Shown: positions 8,679 through 16,127 of the stretch, piece after piece
Layout of the letters: the number at the start of each line of letters is the position of its first letter
Numbering within the stretch: position 1 is the stretch's first letter
DNA from: Candidatus Saccharimonadia bacterium
GTDB taxonomy: Bacteria; Patescibacteriota; Saccharimonadia; UBA4664
NCBI GenBank assembly: GCA_035544015.1
Contig: DATKIP010000095.1
Location: 1-38,270, forward strand
Direction of reading: 5' to 3'
Length of the DNA stretch: 38,270 nucleotides
Notes under the pieces: model-generated
What the model saw: the letters and a program-made list of their open reading frames with translations, nothing else
Databases searched by the model: none
Told to the model about the DNA's origin: nothing
Made by a program: the position numbers and the translations under genes

Positions 8679-9924
8679 ACGCCTCTTCGCCGCCGCCCTC
8701 CTCACCCTCGTTACGCTCATGCCAGGAGGGGTCCACGCCATCACCACCGTCGACGAAAATTCCCTCATCAACGACAGCATCTACTATGTGGAAAACGACG
8801 CCGACTGCAACGCCCTCGCCAGCGGCACAGGCCTTGGCACGTTAGCCGGGGCAGACAACCGCCAAAAAATCTGGAACTGGCTCCGCAGCAAGAGCCTCAG
8901 TGCCGAACAAGCCGCCGGCGTTATCGGCAACATGTTCGCCGAATCCGGCTTCAACCCAGCCCGAAACCAAGGCTCCGTACTCGGCGCCCACGCCTGGGGA
9001 CTGGCCCAGTGGGACGGCGGCCGCCGCGACGCCCTTCTGCGGCTCGTTCGGGCCGACACCACCCTTGCGCCCCTCTACGATATGAAATTTGCCGGACCCA
9101 CCGACGTCTCCACCGGCTACATCCCCGACGGCATGACGGTGGCCCAAAACGACGCCCTCATGCTCCTTGAGCTAAATTTTCTCTACCAAGAAAGCAACAA
9201 CCGACCCGTCACCGCCACCGGTTTTGGCAGCGGCGACGACGAATGGTCCGTTTTGCTCCAGCAAAAAACCGTCCAAGATGCCACGGTGTTTTGGCACAAC
9301 AACTTTGAAGTCTCCAATGACACTCCCGCCGAAGTCATCCACAACCGGGGCGGTGCGGCCCAAGAAGCCTTTGATGCCTACAACAGTGGCATCGGCGTAG
9401 GCGGCAGTACCGGGGGCCTCAATTGCGAGGACAGCGTCGCCGCCCCCACCGGCAACTTCCCCGAGATCTTACTCAGCTACGCCTGGCCCGACTACCGCGG
9501 CTCAGGCTACACCACCAAAACCCCGGGATACAATGCCGCCGTCAAAGCTGCCCAGCAAAAAGGCGTCTACGTGGGCGGCTTCAACGGCGTCGATTGCGGC
9601 GGCTTTGTCACGCTCTTCATGATCAATAGCGGATTCGAGCCCACCTACAACTACTCCGGCATGGCCGGAGCCGGTGGCACCCCCACGCAGCTCGCCTGGG
9701 CCCGGGCCAACTGGCAGTCTCTCGGTCCCGCCTCGTCCATCAACCCAGCCGACCTCGAACCCGGCGACGTCGCCATCAAAAACGGACACACCTTCGTGTG
9801 GGTTGGCGATATCCCTGGATTTGGCGCTAAGATAGCATCAGCCTCACTCGGCGACCGGTCACCCATGGCCGACACCGCCCAAAGCCCCACCGAAGCCCCT
9901 TTTGAATGGTTTAGAAAGAAGTAG
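8668..9924 (+). CDS. Secreted two-domain peptidoglycan hydrolase (lysozyme-like + NlpC/P60-CHAP-like)
   Basis: I choose ATG 8668, giving a 418-aa protein that begins with a clean signal peptide (MTIKRLFAAALLTLVTLMPGGVHA) and overlaps the previous stop by 11 nt. ATGs at 8659 and 8629 are in frame but would add polar residues before the signal. Domain 1 (about residues 60-200) resembles phage-tail lysozyme, with IWNWLRSK...GVIGNMFAESGFNP...GLAQWDGGRRDAL and Glu92 as candidate catalytic acid. Domain 2 (about 255-418) has the Cys/His pair of NlpC/P60 or CHAP amidase/endopeptidases: DCGG with Cys310, and GHTFVWVGD with His374. It is the expected VirB1-like wall-opening enzyme of a T4SS module and acts outside the membrane. 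Confidence 0.87.
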   Translation: MTIKRLFAAALLTLVTLMPGGVHAITTVDENSLINDSIYYVENDADCNALASGTGLGTLAGADNRQKIWNWLRSKSLSAEQAAGVIGNMFAESGFNPARNQGSVLGAHAWGLAQWDGGRRDALLRLVRADTTLAPLYDMKFAGPTDVSTGYIPDGMTVAQNDALMLLELNFLYQESNNRPVTATGFGSGDDEWSVLLQQKTVQDATVFWHNNFEVSNDTPAEVIHNRGGAAQEAFDAYNSGIGVGGSTGGLNCEDSVAAPTGNFPEILLSYAWPDYRGSGYTTKTPGYNAAVKAAQQKGVYVGGFNGVDCGGFVTLFMINSGFEPTYNYSGMAGAGGTPTQLAWARANWQSLGPASSINPADLEPGDVAIKNGHTFVWVGDIPGFGAKIASASLGDRSPMADTAQSPTEAPFEWFRKK

Positions 9925-9926
9925 CC

Positions 9927-10568
9927 ATGAACAACCCCCGTACCAAAAAAAATCTCCTCTATGCCAGTCTCGTAATCGGCGTAATTCTCATACTGGTTGG
10001 CGCCTACCTCAGCCTCACCCCCGGCGCCACCCAATCCGGAAAAGTCGCTGTAAAAGTCTACCTGGTGCCCACCGACGCCGCCCTCAAGATAGACGGGAAA
10101 GCCGCCAAAGCCGGCACTGCTTACCTTGATCCTGGCAAACACACCGTCACCGCTGCCCGCGACGGCTTTGCCTCTGCCTCTACCGGCTACGACTTCACCG
10201 CCGGCCAGACTGACGCCGCCATCGACATTGCGCTCATCCCGCAAACCAACGCCGCCCGCGTTTACGCCCATGATCACGCCAATCTCTACCAAGAACGAGA
10301 GGGCAGAGAAGCCGCCCGCGACGCCACCTTTGGCAAAAACTTTGCCGGCAAAAACCCCATCGTCAAACAATTACCGTACAAGAATTTCCTCTACACCATC
10401 GGCTACCGCCTTGACCCAACCGACCCCACCGGCAACTCCATCGTCATCGAGATCGATTCGCCTACCGGATACCGCAACGGAGCCGTCGAAAAAATCCGTA
10501 GCTTCGGCTTCGATCCCACCGATTTCAAGATCATATTTCGTGATTACCAGGATCCTTTTTCATCATGA
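9927..10568 (+). CDS. Membrane-anchored PEGA-domain protein
   Basis: The 213-aa protein has an N-terminal membrane helix (about residues 10-29, LLYASLVIGVILILVGAYL). An extracytoplasmic PEGA-type beta domain follows at about 40-105: VKVYLVPTDAALKIDGKA, then LDPGKHTVTAARDGF. The C-terminal ~90 residues are a separate alpha/beta region (LPYKNFLYTIGYRLDPTD) that I do not recognise. PEGA domains occur in surface proteins, often near peptidase or kinase genes. It starts 2 nt after the hydrolase stop, and its stop overlaps the next start (ATGA), so it belongs to the same operon. Its role in the secretion machine is not known. Confidence 0.8.
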   Translation: MNNPRTKKNLLYASLVIGVILILVGAYLSLTPGATQSGKVAVKVYLVPTDAALKIDGKAAKAGTAYLDPGKHTVTAARDGFASASTGYDFTAGQTDAAIDIALIPQTNAARVYAHDHANLYQEREGREAARDATFGKNFAGKNPIVKQLPYKNFLYTIGYRLDPTDPTGNSIVIEIDSPTGYRNGAVEKIRSFGFDPTDFKIIFRDYQDPFSS

Positions 10569-11188
10569 ATAGAAAAACCATCATCGCCATATCAGCTGTG
10601 GCCGTCGGAGCCATCGCGCTCTTCGCCGTCAGCTACCGTCTCTCGCTCAAAACCGTGACCCTCAACATTACCCAGCCAAATATCACCATCACCATCAACC
10701 GCATCGACAAAGACAAGTCCACCAAAACCGCCTCGCTCACCGCCACCGGCAACGTCTCGCTATCCAAAGGCACATACACCGCCGTTCCCGCGGGTACCGA
10801 CGCCAACACTACCCCCATTCCGTTCACCGTCGGCGACAATAACCTAACCCTCGAAATCCACCCCGGCTACTCAAACGCTTATCTCGCCAAACTCCTAAGC
10901 ACCCAGCAGGCGGCCATCACCGCCATTATCGCTGCCGCCTACCCCAAGGCCCTCACGGGCTTCAAGCGAGGCAGAGAACAGCTCTACAAAGACGGCGACT
11001 GGTACGGAACTACCCTCATCCAAAACCCGCCCCATCCCAAAGAAAACGGCGATGTCTACCGCCTGGTCCTGCATCGCGAAAACGGCCAATGGAAAATCGC
11101 CACCCCACCCCGCATCATTCTCTCCGCCAAAGAATTCCCCGCCGTTCCCATCGAAATCCTGCGCGATATCGACCAGCCCAACAACTAG
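10565..11188 (+). CDS. Single-pass membrane protein, unknown function, paralogue-like to its upstream neighbour
   Basis: The 207-aa product has one N-terminal membrane helix (about residues 5-24) and an external domain. Its first half (about 35-105) is beta-rich and ends in a PEGA-like turn (FTVGDNNLTLEIHPGYSNAY). Its second half has the same general layout as the previous protein, a helix then a strand pair ending VYRLVLHRENGQWKIAT. I see no catalytic motif. It begins in the ATGA overlap with the upstream gene and is the last gene of the plus-strand T4SS operon. Its TAG stop overlaps the TAG stop of the convergent minus-strand gene in the tetranucleotide CTAG. Confidence 0.75.
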   Translation: MNRKTIIAISAVAVGAIALFAVSYRLSLKTVTLNITQPNITITINRIDKDKSTKTASLTATGNVSLSKGTYTAVPAGTDANTTPIPFTVGDNNLTLEIHPGYSNAYLAKLLSTQQAAITAIIAAAYPKALTGFKRGREQLYKDGDWYGTTLIQNPPHPKENGDVYRLVLHRENGQWKIATPPRIILSAKEFPAVPIEILRDIDQPNN

Positions 11189-11454
11189 CTCAACTGCCCA
11201 ATACTAATCGCCACCCGCACGCCCTCCAGCCGCGCTGCCGCCAGCAGTTCCACCTGCCGCAGGCGCAGCTCGCCGGCCACGCTCGCGCTGGCCGTCACCA
11301 GCCGCAGCACACCTTGATGCAGCCGCTTGGCCCGCACCAGCCCCGGATACCACGCGTCGAGCACCGTCTGCACACTCGCGAGCACATCCTCGCGCTCCAT
11401 GCCCAGCTCCCGACGCAAACGCTCAAACTGCTCTGCATAATCCGCGTTAAGCAT
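11185..11454 (-). CDS. DUF721 / DciA-like protein
   Basis: I start at ATG 11454 (MLNADYAEQFERLRRELGM), giving 89 aa. The longer frame to 11520 reads through recF coding sequence and adds an unlikely Arg-rich head. The fold pattern WYPGLVRAKRLHQGVLRLVTASASVAGELRLRQVELL matches the core of DUF721 proteins, whose best known member is the replicative-helicase loader DciA. Genes of this family commonly follow recF near actinobacterial origins. Here it overlaps the recF stop by 8 nt, which suggests coupled translation. DnaC/DnaI-type loaders are not seen in the window. A helicase-loading role is inferred from family and place. Confidence 0.75.
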   Translation of the reverse strand: MLNADYAEQFERLRRELGMEREDVLASVQTVLDAWYPGLVRAKRLHQGVLRLVTASASVAGELRLRQVELLAAARLEGVRVAISIGQLS

Positions 11455-12508
11455 GCGCCGCCGCTTCTGTCGCGATGAGCTGGTGTGCCGTCCGAAATTC
11501 CTTGGTAATCGCGTCCGCATCGGTCGTAGTCACCAGCGTCTGGTAACCCTCCAGCCGGTTGAGCAGATATCCCCGCCGCTGCCGATCAAGCTCGCTAAAC
11601 ACGTCGTCGAGCAAGAGTAGGGGACGAATCCCCGTGCGCTCCTCTGCATACCCAAGCTCCGCCAGCTTCATTGCAAGCACCAATGTCCGCGTCTCACCCC
11701 GCGACGCCACCCGCGTAATGTCATTGTTTTTAAAATGAATTTTGAAATCTTCCCGGTGCGGGCCAATAGTCGTAAACCCCGCCGCCAAATCGCGCGTCAG
11801 GTTGCGGGCCAGGGTTTCCAAAAATTGTTCCTCGTAAACCCCGGTCACACTCGGCAGGTATTCAAACGCCACCTCCACCGATTCACCCGCAATATCCCGG
11901 TAGAGAAGGGGAGTAGCCTCCGCCAGCACCGCCAAAAGCCGCCCGCGCGCCCCATAAATCTCCACCGCCAGCTCCGCCAGCTTCACATCCCACCCAAATA
12001 TCTGATCCCGAATCCGCCCCACATCAAACCCATCCAGCAAGGCATTGCGCTGCTTGAGCACTCGCCGATACTGCTGTAGCGTCCTCAAATACGCTCGGTC
12101 GGTTTGCGACAACAAAAAATCCAAGTACCGGCGACGCCCCTCCGGTGCCCCCGCCACGAGCTCCAAATCCGTCGGCTCAAACAGCGTCACCTGGATCTGC
12201 CCCACATGTCCCACCAAGGTGCGTTTCACCCCATCGTGCGTAATCTTTTTTTCACCATCCCCATACCCAAGGGCGTACTCCGTGTCCTCAGTCCGCCCCA
12301 CAATCCGAAAATAATCCTCCCCATGCCGCACCAAATCCCGATCCTTCGCCCGAAAACTTCTCGTCGACGCCAGCACATACAAACCCTCGAGCAAATTGGT
12401 TTTGCCGCTCGCATTCGGCCCCACCACCAGCGTCACATCCGGATGCAAAGCAAACCGCGCCGTCTCATACGACCGAAAATTCGTCAGCTCCAGCTCGCGC
12501 AGCATCAT
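11447..12508 (-). CDS. recF: DNA replication and repair protein RecF
   Basis: The 353-aa SMC-like ATPase has Walker A GPNASGKT (residues 30-37) after the characteristic N terminus LRELELTNFRSY. A conserved ASRGETRTLVLAMKLAEL signature region follows, with Walker B LLLLDDVFSELD (Asp301/Asp302). RecF loads RecA at single-strand gaps together with RecO and RecR. Length and motifs are normal. Two ATG codons sit at 12508 and 12505. A TACAAT hexamer at 12515-12520 lies only 6 nt from the first one, so the mRNA may be leaderless. The stop overlaps the DUF721 start by 8 nt. It lies between dnaN and dciA in the usual origin order, except that a PadR gene on the other strand separates it from dnaN. Confidence 0.97.
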   Translation of the reverse strand: MMLRELELTNFRSYETARFALHPDVTLVVGPNASGKTNLLEGLYVLASTRSFRAKDRDLVRHGEDYFRIVGRTEDTEYALGYGDGEKKITHDGVKRTLVGHVGQIQVTLFEPTDLELVAGAPEGRRRYLDFLLSQTDRAYLRTLQQYRRVLKQRNALLDGFDVGRIRDQIFGWDVKLAELAVEIYGARGRLLAVLAEATPLLYRDIAGESVEVAFEYLPSVTGVYEEQFLETLARNLTRDLAAGFTTIGPHREDFKIHFKNNDITRVASRGETRTLVLAMKLAELGYAEERTGIRPLLLLDDVFSELDRQRRGYLLNRLEGYQTLVTTTDADAITKEFRTAHQLIATEAAAHA

Positions 12509-12514
12509 AATCCC

Positions 12515-12520
12515 ATTGTA
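12515..12520 (-). promoter_or_regulatory. Candidate -10 element of recF (leaderless)
   Basis: TACAAT on the minus strand ends 6 nt before the recF ATG at 12508. Transcription starting the usual ~7 nt after a -10 box would begin on the start codon itself. No clear -35 box is visible. Confidence 0.5.
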
Positions 12521-12584
12521 TCTGATTTATCCCCCAAACCCGCCGACCCCGTCCCCGAACACACCCACCTCAAAATGCCACACT

Positions 12585-12974
12585 ATGTATCCTCACTCTC
12601 ATTTACCCGCACCCCTACAGCCCGCCGAGTTCTACCTCTTACTCGCCCTCAACCGAACCGAAGCTCATGGCTACGCCATCAGAGCCATGATCGCCAATCT
12701 CTCATTGGGAAGTGTTCGCATCCCCGACAGCAACATCTATCGTCTCATCCACAAACTTGCCGACGAAGCCTACATTGAGCCAACGGGGGATAAGCCCACC
12801 GCCAAAACAGGCACGCCTCGCACACACTACACGATCACCACACACGGCACCCTCCGCTTAAAAGAAGAGTTAATTCGTCTCGATCACGCCCTCAAGGTCG
12901 CTCAAAACGCCAGCCTCATGCAAGACGATACCCCGATCGACATCCAGCGCCTCATCCTCGACGCGCAAACCTAA
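12585..12974 (+). CDS. PadR-family winged-helix transcriptional regulator
   Basis: The start ATG 12585 gives 129 aa. An in-frame upstream extension to 12396 lies antisense to recF and is rejected. The N-terminal half has the PadR winged helix-turn-helix: LQPAEFYLLLALNRTEAHGYAI, then the recognition helix region VRIPDSNIYRLIHKLADEAYI and the wing TPRTHYTITTHG. A C-terminal helix (LRLKEELIRLDHALKVAQ) probably dimerises. PadR repressors usually control small transport or stress operons. The target here is unknown, but the gene is divergent from recF (77-nt gap), so local control of the recF promoter is possible. Its TAA overlaps the dnaN TAG stop by 4 nt (CTAA). No good ribosome binding site is seen. 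Confidence 0.8.
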   Translation: MYPHSHLPAPLQPAEFYLLLALNRTEAHGYAIRAMIANLSLGSVRIPDSNIYRLIHKLADEAYIEPTGDKPTAKTGTPRTHYTITTHGTLRLKEELIRLDHALKVAQNASLMQDDTPIDIQRLILDAQT

Positions 12975-14080
12975 GTCCGCAGCGGCATCACAATATGAAT
13001 ATAGTCGTCCGTCGCCCCCTCGCCGGCCGGCGAGATCACGCATGGGCTCAGCTTGCCGCTCATGGCCACGGTCACCATCGCACTCTTGGTAGCCGTCAGC
13101 GCATCCGTCAAATACCGCGCGTTGAGCGAAATCTCGCCGTCCTCGCCGCTCACCTCACACTCCGCCGACGACGTATTGCCCCCCACCTCCGAGTCGTTCG
13201 AAGCCACGCTCACTTCGCCCTCCAGCTTCACCTCGAGCTTCACGCTGCCGGCACTCTCACGAGCAAACAAGCTCGCCACCTTGGTAATCCGCGCCAACTC
13301 CGCCGTCGCAATATCAAACGAAGTCTCCGCCTTCTCGGGGATAATCTTCCGGTACAACGGAAACTGCCCCTCGATCAGTCGGCTCACCAATTCCACGTCG
13401 GCAATCCGAAACATCACCTGGTTCTCATCCACATAAATCTCCACCTCGCCCTCAGACTCGCCCAGAAGCTTCACCAGCTCCTGCATCGTCCGAGCCGGCA
13501 CCAGCACTGAAAACGCTTCTGGTGCGCCCTCCGGCAGCTCCAGACGCTTCTCAGCCAACCGGTACGAATCGGTAGCCACCACAAACAGCGATCCATCATC
13601 CACATACATATACACGCCGGCCAACACCGGCCGCGCCTCGTCCGCCGACGCCGCTACCACCACCGCCGCCAGCGCGTCCCGAAACACCGGCGCCGACAGC
13701 GTGAGCACCGGATCGGTTGTCACCGTGGGAATCACTGGAAACTCATCCGCCGAAATACCATTAATCTTCGATTCGTAGTGCGGGCTCTTCACGGTCAGCA
13801 CATTATCCACGCCCGAAAGCTCAATGTTGCCATGCGGCAAGCTCGACACAAACTCCGCGAAGAGGCGAGCGGGCACCGTCAGCGATCCCTGCTGATCCAC
13901 CTTTGAGCCAATCCAGTAATTAATCCCAATCTCCAGATTCGTCGCCGACAGCCGCAAACGATTCCCGTCCGTCGCCAATAGCACGTTAGAGAGCACGGGC
14001 AAGCTAGCTCGCGCCGACACTACCCGTCCCACACTACCCAGCGCCCGAGACAAATTCTCTTGTGTCAGACTTAGTCTCAA
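12971..14080 (-). CDS. dnaN: DNA polymerase III subunit beta (sliding clamp)
   Basis: The 369-aa product has the length and three-domain pattern of bacterial beta clamps. The N terminus is MRLSLTQENLSRALGSVGRVVSARASLPVLSNVLL, DEFPVIP lies in the first-to-second domain region, VLVPARTMQELVKLL is in domain two and the C terminus is HIVMPLRT, matching the usual ...PMR/L ending. The start codon is TTG at 14080, chosen because GGGGAGG at 14086-14092 sits 5 nt upstream and the first residues fit the family. The clamp tethers DNA polymerase III to DNA. It is separated from dnaA by a 293-nt region with an AT-rich tract and DnaA-box-like sites. Confidence 0.97.
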   Translation of the reverse strand: MRLSLTQENLSRALGSVGRVVSARASLPVLSNVLLATDGNRLRLSATNLEIGINYWIGSKVDQQGSLTVPARLFAEFVSSLPHGNIELSGVDNVLTVKSPHYESKINGISADEFPVIPTVTTDPVLTLSAPVFRDALAAVVVAASADEARPVLAGVYMYVDDGSLFVVATDSYRLAEKRLELPEGAPEAFSVLVPARTMQELVKLLGESEGEVEIYVDENQVMFRIADVELVSRLIEGQFPLYRKIIPEKAETSFDIATAELARITKVASLFARESAGSVKLEVKLEGEVSVASNDSEVGGNTSSAECEVSGEDGEISLNARYLTDALTATKSAMVTVAMSGKLSPCVISPAGEGATDDYIHIVMPLRT

Positions 14081-14083
14081 CTT

Positions 14084-14115
14084 ATCCTCCCCTTCGCAGC
14101 CTTTATCTCATTATA
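14084..14115 (-). promoter_or_regulatory. dnaN -10 box and Shine-Dalgarno sequence
   Basis: On the minus strand a perfect TATAAT (14110-14115) preceded directly by TG is followed 17 nt later by GGGGAGGAT (14084-14092) and the TTG start at 14080. This is one of the few genes here with a real leader and a strong SD, which probably compensates for the weak TTG codon. Confidence 0.6.
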
Positions 14116-14154
14116 CAGATATATATAAAAAGTAATCATCATAATCATAAGCCC

Positions 14155-14163
14155 TGTGCATAT
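14155..14163. promoter_or_regulatory. DnaA-box-like nonamer TGTGCATAT
   Basis: It differs by one base from the TGTGNATAA consensus (the reverse of TTATNCACA) and sits at the edge of the AT-rich tract upstream of dnaN. Confidence 0.45.
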
Positions 14164-14373
14164 TGGGTAAAACTCAGTTTTTGGCTTACCGGTGCCGTTA
14201 AATGCCTATACTGGGCGGGGATAACCTGTGACTGGTTCTGTGGTCGCTTGGGGGATGGGTCTGTGGACGACCGTTTGCCGCCTGGGGAATACCGGCTCAC
14301 TCTCGGGCTTCTCCCACATCCCATCCACTGCTTTTCCCCAAAGTTTATCCCCTGGCTGAGGAAAACGCTTGTG

Positions 14374-15786
14374 CTAGATCGCCGCCGTATTGAGCCGCTC
14401 CCGGATAGCCGCAATATCGCTGCGCAAGTTGTCGTCGGCCTCAATGAGCCGCTCGATTTTCGTGACCGAATGCATCGCCGTGGTGTGATCCCGCCCGCCA
14501 ATCGCCGCGGCGATCTTCGGGTAGCTCAAACCCAACTCCTCGCGCATAAGGTACATGGTGATCTGCCGCGGCACCACAATCTCTTTGTCGCGTTTGGCGC
14601 CGCAAATATCAACCGCGCCCAGGTCAAAATACGCCGCCACTCGGTCGATAATGGTTTTGGGCGACACCGGCCGCAATTTCGGCCGCGCCGCCACGTCCGC
14701 CGCCAGCAGCCGCTGAATGCGCGCCAGCGTCGGCTCGCCGCCGTTGTGCTCCACGTCCGCCAGCACCTTGGTGAGTGTACCCTCCAGCTCACGGATGTTG
14801 CTCTGTGCATGCCGTGCGATGTAGTCCACCACTTCCAGCGGCAGCACAATGCCCTTGCTCGTCGCCTTGCTCTGGATGATCGCCGACCGCGTTTCCAGAT
14901 CCGGTGACTGAATATCCACCGTGATCCCCATCTCAAAGCGCGAAATGAGCCGGTCCTCGAGCATCACCAACTGCTTGGGCGGCTTATCGCTCGAGATAAT
15001 AATCTGCTTGTTGGCCTGATGTAGCGCATTAAAGGTATGGAAAAATTCATCCTGCGTCTTCTCTTTGCCGGCCAAAAACTGCATATCGTCGATGATAAGC
15101 ACGTCTACATTGCGGTATTTCTCGACGAAGCTCTCGTTTTTCTTCTTCGAAATCGACGTAATGAATTCATTCGTAAACCCTTCGATCGTCACATATTCGA
15201 TCCGCTTGCCGGGGTCGCGCCGCAAAATCTCATTGCCCACGGCCTGCATCAAGTGCGTCTTTCCCAGCCCTACGCCGCCGTAGATGAAGAGGGGGTTGTA
15301 CTTGGTACCTGGGCTTTTAGCCACCGCTTGGCAAGCCGCATGGGCAAAGTCATTGCTCGAACCCACCACAAAACTCTCAAACGTGTAGCGCGGATTGAGG
15401 TTCGACTGAGCCGGCGGGGGACTAGTCGGCATCGAAATCTGCCGTGGCGCGCCGCCAGCCTCGGAACCTCGACCGGCCACCGGCCGTTTCGCAGAACTCG
15501 CCGCCAGAGGCGCCATCGCCTTGGGTGCCGCAGCCGCCGACGTTCCCACTTTGTACTGCACTGTATGAATACTCTGGTCGGCTCGCATGAGCGCTTCCTT
15601 GATGCTGCCGTGGAATTTCTTCTCGAGCCACTGCTTGGTGATGACGTTGGGCACCGCGATCACCGCGCTGCCTGCCTCATTCGACACCAGCGAAGTCTGC
15701 CGAAACCAAGTATTAAAATTTGCCCCCGTAATAGACACCTCTAGCTCACCAAGCACAGACTGCCATAGCCCCTTTACGTCCCGCAT
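14374..15786 (-). CDS. dnaA: Chromosomal replication initiator protein DnaA
   Basis: I start at ATG 15786 (MRDVKGLWQSVLGELE), preceded by AGGAG and GGAG, giving 470 aa. The longer frame to 15843 runs through the promoter and is rejected. Domain I is at about residues 1-75, with a Pro/Ala-rich linker at about 80-130. The AAA+ domain has Walker A GGVGLGKT (170-177), Walker B LIIDD (230-234) and the sensor motif SSDKPPKQL. The C-terminal DnaA-box-binding helix-turn-helix has the signature GGRDHTTAMHSV. It binds origin boxes and opens oriC. Box-like sites in its own promoter suggest autoregulation. The gene points away from rpmH, the usual origin arrangement. Confidence 0.98.
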   Translation of the reverse strand: MRDVKGLWQSVLGELEVSITGANFNTWFRQTSLVSNEAGSAVIAVPNVITKQWLEKKFHGSIKEALMRADQSIHTVQYKVGTSAAAAPKAMAPLAASSAKRPVAGRGSEAGGAPRQISMPTSPPPAQSNLNPRYTFESFVVGSSNDFAHAACQAVAKSPGTKYNPLFIYGGVGLGKTHLMQAVGNEILRRDPGKRIEYVTIEGFTNEFITSISKKKNESFVEKYRNVDVLIIDDMQFLAGKEKTQDEFFHTFNALHQANKQIIISSDKPPKQLVMLEDRLISRFEMGITVDIQSPDLETRSAIIQSKATSKGIVLPLEVVDYIARHAQSNIRELEGTLTKVLADVEHNGGEPTLARIQRLLAADVAARPKLRPVSPKTIIDRVAAYFDLGAVDICGAKRDKEIVVPRQITMYLMREELGLSYPKIAAAIGGRDHTTAMHSVTKIERLIEADDNLRSDIAAIRERLNTAAI

Positions 15787-15814
15787 GCCGCTCCAACTCC
15801 TAACATCTGACACC

Positions 15815-15843
15815 ATCATAAAGAGCATGAGCCTTTTCCACAA
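15815..15843 (-). promoter_or_regulatory. Candidate dnaA promoter overlapping a DnaA box
   Basis: On the minus strand TTGTGG (15838-15843) and TATGAT (15815-15820) are separated by exactly 17 nt. The -35 hexamer overlaps the box-like nonamer TTTTCCACA (15834-15842), so bound DnaA could block its own transcription. The transcript would have a ~20-nt leader with AGGAG. Confidence 0.55.
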
Positions 15844-15976
15844 CGCTTACAATCAATCATTTTTCGTGGTCTCATTTATGCACAGAAATCATCTTCCAAC
15901 AGATATACGATCGGTGGATAACCCTGTGATCGTTTGGGGACAACACGGGGACAAAACGCTTGTGACATGTGGATGA
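15834..15976. other. Probable oriC, cluster of DnaA-box-like sites upstream of dnaA
   Basis: Four nonamers fit or nearly fit TTATNCACA. They are TTTTCCACA (15834-15842, one mismatch), TTATGCACA (15876-15884, exact), GGTGGATAA on the opposite strand (15913-15921, one mismatch) and TGTGGATGA on the opposite strand (15968-15976, one mismatch). They lie between divergent dnaA and rpmH. The GGTGGATAACCCTGTGA context recurs in similar form downstream of dnaA (GGGGATAACCTGTGA at 14217-14231), which supports a two-part origin. Confidence 0.65.
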
Positions 15977-15993
15977 TTTCTGAGGAATCCTCA

Positions 15994-16102
15994 GCCGCTG
16001 CGGAAATGCCCGGGTGGCTTGCGCGCGAACTCAACCCCGCTGCCATTCAGTGCTCCGCGTTGTCTGGCGCTCGCGGCGCCACCCGGGCAATTCCTTCGCG
16101 GC
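15994..16102 (+). repeat. Inverted stem-loop element, copy 1
   Basis: This 109-nt unit begins GCCGCTGCGG and ends CTTCGCGGC. Bases 16002-16018 (GGAAATGCCCGGGTGGC) pair with 16078-16094 at 16 of 17 positions. An outer GCCGC/GCGGC pair (15994-15998 with 16098-16102) continues the helix across a TGC/TTC internal loop. The 59-nt apical part contains blocks shared with copy 2: TTGC, CGAACTC, GCTGC and GTCTGGCGCTCGCG. It could be a structured RNA or a mobile hairpin element. No known family was recognised. Confidence 0.7.
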
Positions 16103-16127
16103 CTCATTGCCCCCCCCGAGCCCCCAG

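Larger units (their letters stand above)
14081..14373. other. dnaA-dnaN intergenic region, probable downstream half of oriC
   Basis: No gene fits here. The dnaN-proximal 60 nt are very AT-rich (14101-14150, including an ATATATATAAAAA run), a candidate DNA-unwinding element that also holds the dnaN -10 box. It adjoins a tract of repeating trinucleotides (ATC/ATA, 14134-14150) and a DnaA-box-like TGTGCATAT. The dnaA-proximal half is GC-richer. It contains weaker box-like sites: TGTGGACGA (14262-14270), GGGGATAAC (14217-14225) and TTTATCCCC (14344-14352). Arrangement on both sides of dnaA resembles the bipartite oriC of Bacillus subtilis. Confidence 0.55.

Noticed and set aside
14134-14150. Canonical DnaA-trio
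   Set aside because: The 3-nt periodicity is there, but the bases do not match the published purine-A-A/T pattern on either strand in the correct orientation, so only a weaker note is made.
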